Positions 16,015 to 19,558 of a stretch of DNA of 19,558 bases are shown in pieces (the first letter of the stretch is position 1; each line of letters opens with the position of its first letter). Under the pieces are notes generated by a model. It saw only the letters and a program-made list of their open reading frames with translations. It was not told the DNA's origin and did no database searches. This stretch comes from JBKEAJ01 sp047972135 (lineage in GTDB: Bacteria; Bacteroidota; Bacteroidia; Bacteroidales; Prolixibacteraceae), in NCBI GenBank assembly GCA_047972135.1, contig JBKEAJ010000148.1, forward strand, positions 1 through 19,558. The letters are read 5' to 3'. Position numbers and translations under genes: made by a program.

Positions 16015-17265
16015 CTAAATACCGATTTCGACCTGCATTCTGAAATACCAAGTGTTAACATCGTGAGTATTAAACACTAAGTTGCCATAAGTAAACTCTC
16101 CTTGAAACTTAAAAGCATGCTCCCAAACATATTTAGTAATACCCAGCGAATAGTCGTTTTGGTCGGGCAGGTTTAGATTAGAATTATCGTTCAGCTCCTT
16201 GTCTAAATCCTGATATGAATATCTGCCTGTAAATGCCCATTTATTTTTAGTGGTATAACTAACTTGCAAATCAGTACCTTTCCCTGCTGAGACTTCGTAG
16301 AAATATGAATTTCCTTCAGAGTCTGTCCCCGAAACTATCGGCTTGTCGCAATCTCTCATCATAAACGATGCAAATGCTCCCCAGCCGTTGTACTTAAACA
16401 TAGCATCAACAAAGGTCGAGCTAATATCTCTTTTTTCGGGCATTGGGACACCCAGCTGACCACGAGCTTTATTCGTTCCTTTGTTATAAGAATACGCTCC
16501 TGACAACATCAATTTAGGGCTCTCCTCTCTTAATACATCTCCTTCAAAGTATGCTCCGTTCTTTTTGAATTGTCCAAATGGATATATTTCGAGTTTACCC
16601 GTATATGCCAAATCGGCAGGTTTCATCACTCCACGCCATCCTCGTCCTTCGCCTGTTGATATAGCTCCGCTGATAATATATAGCATCTTGCCAATGGTGC
16701 CGAAGTTTTTAGCTTGAATACCGAAATCCCTATCGATGGTAAAAAGAGCATTATTGATGGAGCGGTCTGTAAGTTCCAATGCTCCCGATGAGTTTAGGCG
16801 TTGTCTGTTACCCGGCAGTTTTGTTTGTCCGAAAAGTAGCTGAAACTTATTGTTGGGTTTATACAACACTGCCGCATCTCGTATAATATTTATCAATCCG
16901 TCGGGGTCGGGATTATTCACATCGCCGTGTGTAAACGACAGTTGTATTACGTATTGAAATTTTGGTGAGCCTACAAACCCATCGAAGCGCAGTCGCAGAC
17001 GTCTTACTTGTGCCGACAGCATTGTACTATCGCCATCGCTTATAAAAGTAGCTCTACTCTGCATTCTAAAACGTATATTTATATTGTATAGGCTGTCGGG
17101 CGAAGTCATTCCCAGTCCTTTACCATAGCTGTAATAGGGGAGACTTGCAAATCGGGGGTCTTGGTGAAAATCCTGAAGCAGCTTAGAATCAGCCTTTTCC
17201 AATCCTTGAGCGTTTGCAAGAAGGCTTAAAAACGATATTAGTACGAAAAGTAATATTTTTCTCAT
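16015..17265 (-). CDS. Outer-membrane porin, OprO/OprP (phosphate-selective porin) family
   Basis: 416 residues from the ATG at 17265, chosen because it gives a clean signal peptide (MRKILLFVLISFLSLLANA/QG); the frame extends nine codons further but that adds a non-signal-like segment. The mature chain shows alternating beta-strand patterns with aromatic girdles and ends in a final strand with a C-terminal-type signature (TWYFRMQVEIGI). Recognisable family segments are the RRLRLRFDGFVGSPKFQYVIQLSF stretch near residues 84-107, FQLLFGQTKLPGNRQR, and ITKYVWEHAFKFQGEFTYG near the end. Members form trimeric anion-selective channels in some Proteobacteria; in Bacteroidota the substrate is rarely known. 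Same strand as oad but with its own promoter, so a functional link to the decarboxylase is not implied. Confidence 0.82.
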   Translation of the reverse strand: MRKILLFVLISFLSLLANAQGLEKADSKLLQDFHQDPRFASLPYYSYGKGLGMTSPDSLYNINIRFRMQSRATFISDGDSTMLSAQVRRLRLRFDGFVGSPKFQYVIQLSFTHGDVNNPDPDGLINIIRDAAVLYKPNNKFQLLFGQTKLPGNRQRLNSSGALELTDRSINNALFTIDRDFGIQAKNFGTIGKMLYIISGAISTGEGRGWRGVMKPADLAYTGKLEIYPFGQFKKNGAYFEGDVLREESPKLMLSGAYSYNKGTNKARGQLGVPMPEKRDISSTFVDAMFKYNGWGAFASFMMRDCDKPIVSGTDSEGNSYFYEVSAGKGTDLQVSYTTKNKWAFTGRYSYQDLDKELNDNSNLNLPDQNDYSLGITKYVWEHAFKFQGEFTYGNLVFNTHDVNTWYFRMQVEIGI

Positions 17266-17289
17266 ATTCGATATGTATTTTATTTCCCA

Positions 17290-17297
17290 CAAATATA
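17290..17297 (-). promoter_or_regulatory. -7 promoter element for the porin gene
   Basis: Minus strand TATATTTG, an exact TAnnTTTG match, 25 bp upstream of the chosen porin ATG, which gives a short leader and supports the 17265 start. Confidence 0.5.
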
Positions 17298-17314
17298 AGG
17301 ACTATTTCTATATT

Positions 17315-17348
17315 AAAAAACCCTAACTCTAAATGAATAGAGTTAGGG
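17315..17348 (-). terminator. Intrinsic terminator, minus strand, insulating the porin promoter
   Basis: Perfect 10-bp stem CCCTAACTCT (17321-17330) / AGAGTTAGGG (17339-17348) with an 8-nt loop. On the minus strand it is followed by six T (17320-17315). It would stop read-through from the right-hand accessory region before the porin promoter at 17290. Confidence 0.7.
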
Positions 17349-17497
17349 GATAAGAGGGTTTGTTTGGATATTCGAACGACTTGGGAGGTCGTTCTAGTAT
17401 AAATAGTTTTACGCCCTGATTACTGACATAAACCGTGCCAAAAGACTGTCGACTGTCAAGCCGCGAACACTAAAGATAGTTAAAAATTGATTGCTTC
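17349..17497. other. Gene-free spacer left of repeat B copy 1
   Basis: No coding potential seen. It contains a perfect 7-bp stem GAACGAC (17374-17380) / GTCGTTC (17388-17394) with a 7-nt loop, and a short tandem GACTGTCGACTGTC near 17445-17458. No T-run follows the hairpin. Function unknown. Confidence 0.4.
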
Positions 17498-17649
17498 ATT
17501 TTGCGTATTGAAATATTCATCATCCTGCAATCCGTAACGTTACGGGGGTAATGGGGTGTCTTTCCCCATGGTCTTGCCATGGGCTGAATTAATTATGGCT
17601 TGCAGCCATAAACAACCCACATCGTCGCTTTGTAATATCATAGTATCTA
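17498..17649. repeat. Dispersed repeat B, copy 1 (152 bp)
   Basis: Begins ATTTTGCGTATTGAAAT and ends CATAGTATCTA; the matching copy 2 lies at 19370-19558 in the same orientation. Inside is a chain of small palindromes: CCGTAACGTTACGG (17532-17545), GGGGTGTCTTTCCCC, CCATGGTCTTGCCATGG and TATGGCTTGCAGCCATA. Copy 1 lacks ~37 bp present in copy 2 just after the opening segment. Such hairpin chains are a common intergenic repeat type in Bacteroidota. It encodes nothing and is followed after 7 bp by repeat A copy 2. Confidence 0.85.
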
Positions 17650-17656
17650 CATTTGT

Positions 17657-17747
17657 CGTCATTGCGAGCGTAGCGTGGCAATCTGTTCTTTCTTGTAGGA
17701 GATTGCTTCGTCGCCAGCTCCTCGCAATGACGTTCGTTTATTCGGCT
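17657..17747. repeat. Dispersed palindromic repeat A, copy 2 (91 bp)
   Basis: Same orientation as copy 1 at 4738-4829, with one base deleted (GAGCGTAGCG against GAGCGTTAGCG) and one substitution (TTTCTTG against TTTGTTG). The terminal 12-bp inverted repeats are intact. It sits immediately after repeat B copy 1. Confidence 0.85.
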
Positions 17748-17847
17748 CTTGTCATCATCCAATTATCACATCAGCAAAACAGCACATTATCATCGGCTGT
17801 TTCATTAATCATAAACTGTCTTAAAATATATCATTGTCAGAGTTGAT

Positions 17848-17882
17848 AAAAAAGAGCTACATCTTTTTTTTTGCAGCTCTTT
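17848..17882 (-). terminator. Intrinsic terminator of the two-gene accessory operon
   Basis: On the minus strand an 11-bp stem AAAGAGCTGCA / TGTAGCTCTTT (arms at 17872-17882 and 17851-17861, one G-U pair) closes a 10-nt A-rich loop and runs into TTTTTT (17853-17848). It lies 47 bp after the stop of the 73-residue membrane protein, so it ends that transcript. Confidence 0.75.
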
Positions 17883-17928
17883 AATAGACTTATTACATCT
17901 ACTGTTGTAGTGTTTTCATGTGCCGTAG

Positions 17929-18150
17929 CTACTTATCTGCTAAGCCCTTTTTGTGCATCTTATAACGAATTGACACAAAGCTAGTTACAGCAACGAGAGA
18001 CCCTAATATAAAGTGCGATTGATTTATGTCGTCTTTAAAAAGGAAATGAAAAATCAATATCAATATTAGCATAAAAAAAGGATAAAAAAATAAGAATGTC
18101 AGAAAATGACTTTGCCCTATAAATTTGATAAATGGTTTTAGTGTTTTCAT
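17929..18150 (-). CDS. Small membrane protein, two predicted transmembrane helices
   Basis: 73 residues, no family recognised. A basic N-terminus (MKTLKPFIKF) is followed by a strongly hydrophobic helix at ~17-38 (FLTFLFFYPFFMLILILIFH), a short polar loop with KDDINQ, a second, weaker helix at ~46-60 (FILGSLVAVTSFVSI), and a basic tail (RYKMHKKGLADK). It follows the lipoprotein gene by 21 bp in one operon that ends in its own terminator, so the two products probably act together. Small basic two-helix membrane proteins next to a secreted protein with a hydrophobic tail are a common layout for bacteriocin immunity proteins; this is inference from context only, with no sequence match behind it. 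Confidence 0.6.
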   Translation of the reverse strand: MKTLKPFIKFIGQSHFLTFLFFYPFFMLILILIFHFLFKDDINQSHFILGSLVAVTSFVSIRYKMHKKGLADK

Positions 18151-18171
18151 GATTTTATAATTTTAAATGTT

Positions 18172-19050
18172 TTACCAGTACATATCAAGTAGTTGAGATA
18201 CAGCATTTCCGGCAGAACTGGCGACACCTGCTTTAAGTGCTGCTTGTCCAATTCCAGCTGCTGCTACACCTCCCGCAAAGGCTGCTGCTACTAATGCCCC
18301 AGGAGGACACATTAACAGAAATGCTTCTCCTACACTAACTTCAACATAACATGCAGGATGATATGACCATGCATACAGACCGTCAGGGTAATTATGAAAA
18401 GGGCTGTTTTTAGGCAGTTTTCCTAAAAATGTTTTCAGTCTGGTAGAGTCATTGTCATCGGGAGATACCGGGGTAGAACATAGCTTTGTTATCCACTTCC
18501 CATAATTATTATGCCAATACTCCATTGAGTGTCGAGCAACTGATGTTGCCGAGAGAAGCACATGTTTATCGCTGTCCTCGCATTCCTTAGATATTTGTGT
18601 CTCTAAGTTCTTTATGTCTTGTAGGCTTTGCTCTAAATCCAGCGTGCTGTCATTGACGATAGAGTACAACACCCCCATATACATACCTTGAGTTTCGGAA
18701 GTATATTCTACTTCTGTGTTCTTAGTTTTGCTCAGATTCTTTATGTCAACAGATTTAAGTACAGATGCTGTCAGTTCTTCATTGCCTTTTGCTAAGGTGC
18801 TTTTGGTATTCATATATTCCATTGTCAATTGTTCGACTTTTTCGTAAATGTCGTCGATATTTCCACTCTTCTGTCTCTTGCTATCGCTAAGGGAGCCTCG
18901 TTCCAAACCCTCTAAAATAAAATCCAAGCCCTCGTTGTGTTCTATGCCAACTCGCTCGTAGATTTCATTGTCTTGCAAGGTTACGGTACTACTTGAATCA
19001 CTACCTTCGCAGTCGATGAAAAATATACCGACCGAGAGTAATAGAACCAA
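18172..19050 (-). CDS. Putative lipoprotein with Gly/Ala-rich hydrophobic C-terminus; start out of frame (possible phase-OFF)
   Basis: The frame is open back to 19098; listed from a TTG at 19050 (292 residues), which cuts through the signal peptide. The best ATG, 19102, is in another frame and hits a stop after nine codons. The extended frame reads RAKFIYYSISLVLLLSVGIFFIDC, a basic-then-hydrophobic signal peptide ending at C14 of the 292-residue form, followed by EGSDSSS as in Bacteroidota lipoproteins, although the box FIDC is atypical. The body has GIEHNEGLDFILEGL (35-49), a helical polar middle, four further cysteines, and a C-terminal ~45 residues of the type GGVAAAGIGQAALKAGVASS, rich in GxxxG/AxxxA patterns as in membrane-inserting peptides. 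I recall similar H-N-x-x-L lipoproteins in Bacteroidota but cannot name a family. Operon partner: the 73-residue membrane protein downstream. Confidence 0.6.
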   Translation of the reverse strand: MVLLLSVGIFFIDCEGSDSSSTVTLQDNEIYERVGIEHNEGLDFILEGLERGSLSDSKRQKSGNIDDIYEKVEQLTMEYMNTKSTLAKGNEELTASVLKSVDIKNLSKTKNTEVEYTSETQGMYMGVLYSIVNDSTLDLEQSLQDIKNLETQISKECEDSDKHVLLSATSVARHSMEYWHNNYGKWITKLCSTPVSPDDNDSTRLKTFLGKLPKNSPFHNYPDGLYAWSYHPACYVEVSVGEAFLLMCPPGALVAAAFAGGVAAAGIGQAALKAGVASSAGNAVSQLLDMYW

Positions 19051-19084
19051 ACTTATCGAATAGTAGATAAATTTAGCTCTTTTC

Positions 19085-19099
19085 GTCTTGTCTTGTCTT
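19085..19099 (-). repeat. Pentanucleotide tandem repeat (AAGAC)3 directly after a start codon
   Basis: On the minus strand ATG (19102-19100) is followed immediately by AAGAC AAGAC AAGAC. With three copies the ATG frame is MKTRQDEKS then TAA. Adding one copy (or removing two) would place the ATG in frame with the lipoprotein, giving MKTRQDKTKRAKFIYYSIS and a complete signal peptide. This is the arrangement expected of a slipped-strand contingency locus. Confidence 0.7.
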
Positions 19100-19102
19100 C
19101 AT

Positions 19103-19369
19103 TGTTTTTAATTTTGTTATTAATAATATAAAAGTCTCATTTCTATTTATATCGTTCTTGGAAGCATACAAAAAAAACAATCTCACTACTGTGAATCTGG
19201 TTTTTAATGTTACTCAAACTCCGAATGATGCTGCCTCATTCTAATTTATTATATTTAAAATATTTTTTCAAAGATAACAGAATTATTTCTGCAATGCAAA
19301 TAAATTGTCACTTTTTTATTTGCGCAATATTTCGTGTTTTCGTCGGAGTACGAAAAAGCAGATTGCCGT
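19103..19369. other. Upstream leader region of the lipoprotein operon
   Basis: 267 bp of very AT-rich sequence without a credible gene. It holds the candidate promoter at 19269-19300 and an A-rich segment just before the ATG at 19102 that fits Bacteroidota translation starts. A minus-strand open frame of 61 codons at 19255-19440 overlaps repeat B and has no coding features. Confidence 0.45.
19269..19300 (-). promoter_or_regulatory. Candidate Bacteroidota promoter for the lipoprotein operon
   Basis: On the minus strand TTTG (19300-19297), a 20-bp spacer, then TATCTTTG (19276-19269): both the -33 and -7 elements are present with about the expected spacing. The implied leader is ~160 nt to the ATG at 19102, which is long but contains no competing gene. 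Confidence 0.5.
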
Positions 19370-19558
19370 ATTTTGCGTATTGAAATGCCTGAAAGGCATA
19401 AATCTAATAGCACAGCATTGAAGTATTCATCATCCTGCACTCCGTAACGTTACGGGGGACTGGGGTGTCTTTCCCCAGGGTCTTGCCATGGGCTGAATTA
19501 ATTATGGCTTGCAGCCATAAACTACCCACATCGTCGCTTTGTAATATCATAGTATCTA
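19370..19558. repeat. Dispersed repeat B, copy 2 (189 bp, reaches the window edge)
   Basis: Same orientation as copy 1 at 17498-17649. It includes an extra ~37 bp with the palindrome ATGCCTGAAAGGCAT, absent from copy 1. The hairpin chain and the final CATAGTATCTA match; the window ends exactly there. Since copy 1 is followed by repeat A, a repeat A copy may follow beyond the edge. The two B copies bracket the two-gene operon (1,720 bp between them). Confidence 0.85.

Noticed and set aside
17556..17846. 96-codon plus-strand open frame across repeats B and A, and a similar one at 4599-4865
   Set aside because: Both simply read through the palindromic repeats; the shared peptide (SVAWQSVLSCRRLLRRQLLAMTF-type) is the repeat A translation, not a conserved protein.
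19055..19080. Minus-strand ATCTACTATTCGATA resembling a Cas12a repeat
   Set aside because: The second stem arm does not pair properly and the bases encode the lipoprotein signal-peptide region (FIYYSIS).
19255..19440. 61-codon minus-strand open frame with several cysteines
   Set aside because: It overlaps repeat B copy 2 and the candidate promoter, has no start context or family resemblance, and the repeat portion is not coding in copy 1.

Overview
The window looks like a piece of a Bacteroidota chromosome, most likely Bacteroidales (Porphyromonas-like). Four things point that way: AT-rich spacers; promoters of the TAnnTTTG type instead of sigma70 boxes; A-rich start contexts with little Shine-Dalgarno; and the gene set (TPR secretion-signal protein, DUF4139 protein, Suf cluster, OadGAB sodium pump with the Bacteroidales-style alpha subunit, OprO/P-type porin, AAA/DUF4143 ATPase). 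No rRNA, tRNA, transposase or CRISPR array was found.

Layout. (1) Bases 2-544 (+): the N-terminal ~150 residues of a Cas12a (Cpf1) nuclease, entering from the left edge and losing family similarity at about base 451. No RuvC/Nuc region and no cas4/cas1/cas2 follow, so this is a remnant. (2) 691-2994 (+): a secreted TPR protein preceded by a nine-G tract. (3) 3022-4644 (-): a secreted DUF4140/DUF4139 (MuiA-like) protein. Its presumed leader contains a ~92-bp palindromic dispersed repeat (repeat A, copy 1). (4) 5227-10962 (-): a five-gene co-directional block sufC-sufD-sufS-zwf-tsaD behind a good promoter, without sufB. (5) 11155-12519 (+): an AAA/DUF4143 ATPase preceded by three 33-bp tandem repeats. 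(6) 12539-15921 (-): the oadG-oadA-oadB operon of a biotin-dependent, sodium-translocating decarboxylase, with an outer-membrane porin gene upstream (16015-17265, own promoter). (7) 17315-19558: an accessory patch. A two-gene minus-strand cassette (putative lipoprotein with a Gly/Ala-rich hydrophobic tail, then a 73-residue two-helix membrane protein) has its own promoter and terminator and lies between two direct copies of a dispersed repeat (repeat B).

How it works together. The housekeeping part covers Fe-S cluster assembly (SufCDS), NADPH production (Zwf), tRNA t6A modification (TsaD) and anaerobic energy conservation (OadGAB). The accessory signals are the cas12a remnant, the ATPase with its tandem-repeat leader, and the right-hand cassette. 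In the cassette the lipoprotein's only good ATG is followed at once by three AAGAC pentamers and is out of frame with the body of the gene. One additional pentamer would restore a complete lipoprotein signal peptide, which suggests a phase-variable gene caught in the OFF state. This, with a possible bacteriocin/immunity reading of the gene pair, is the best candidate here for something undescribed.
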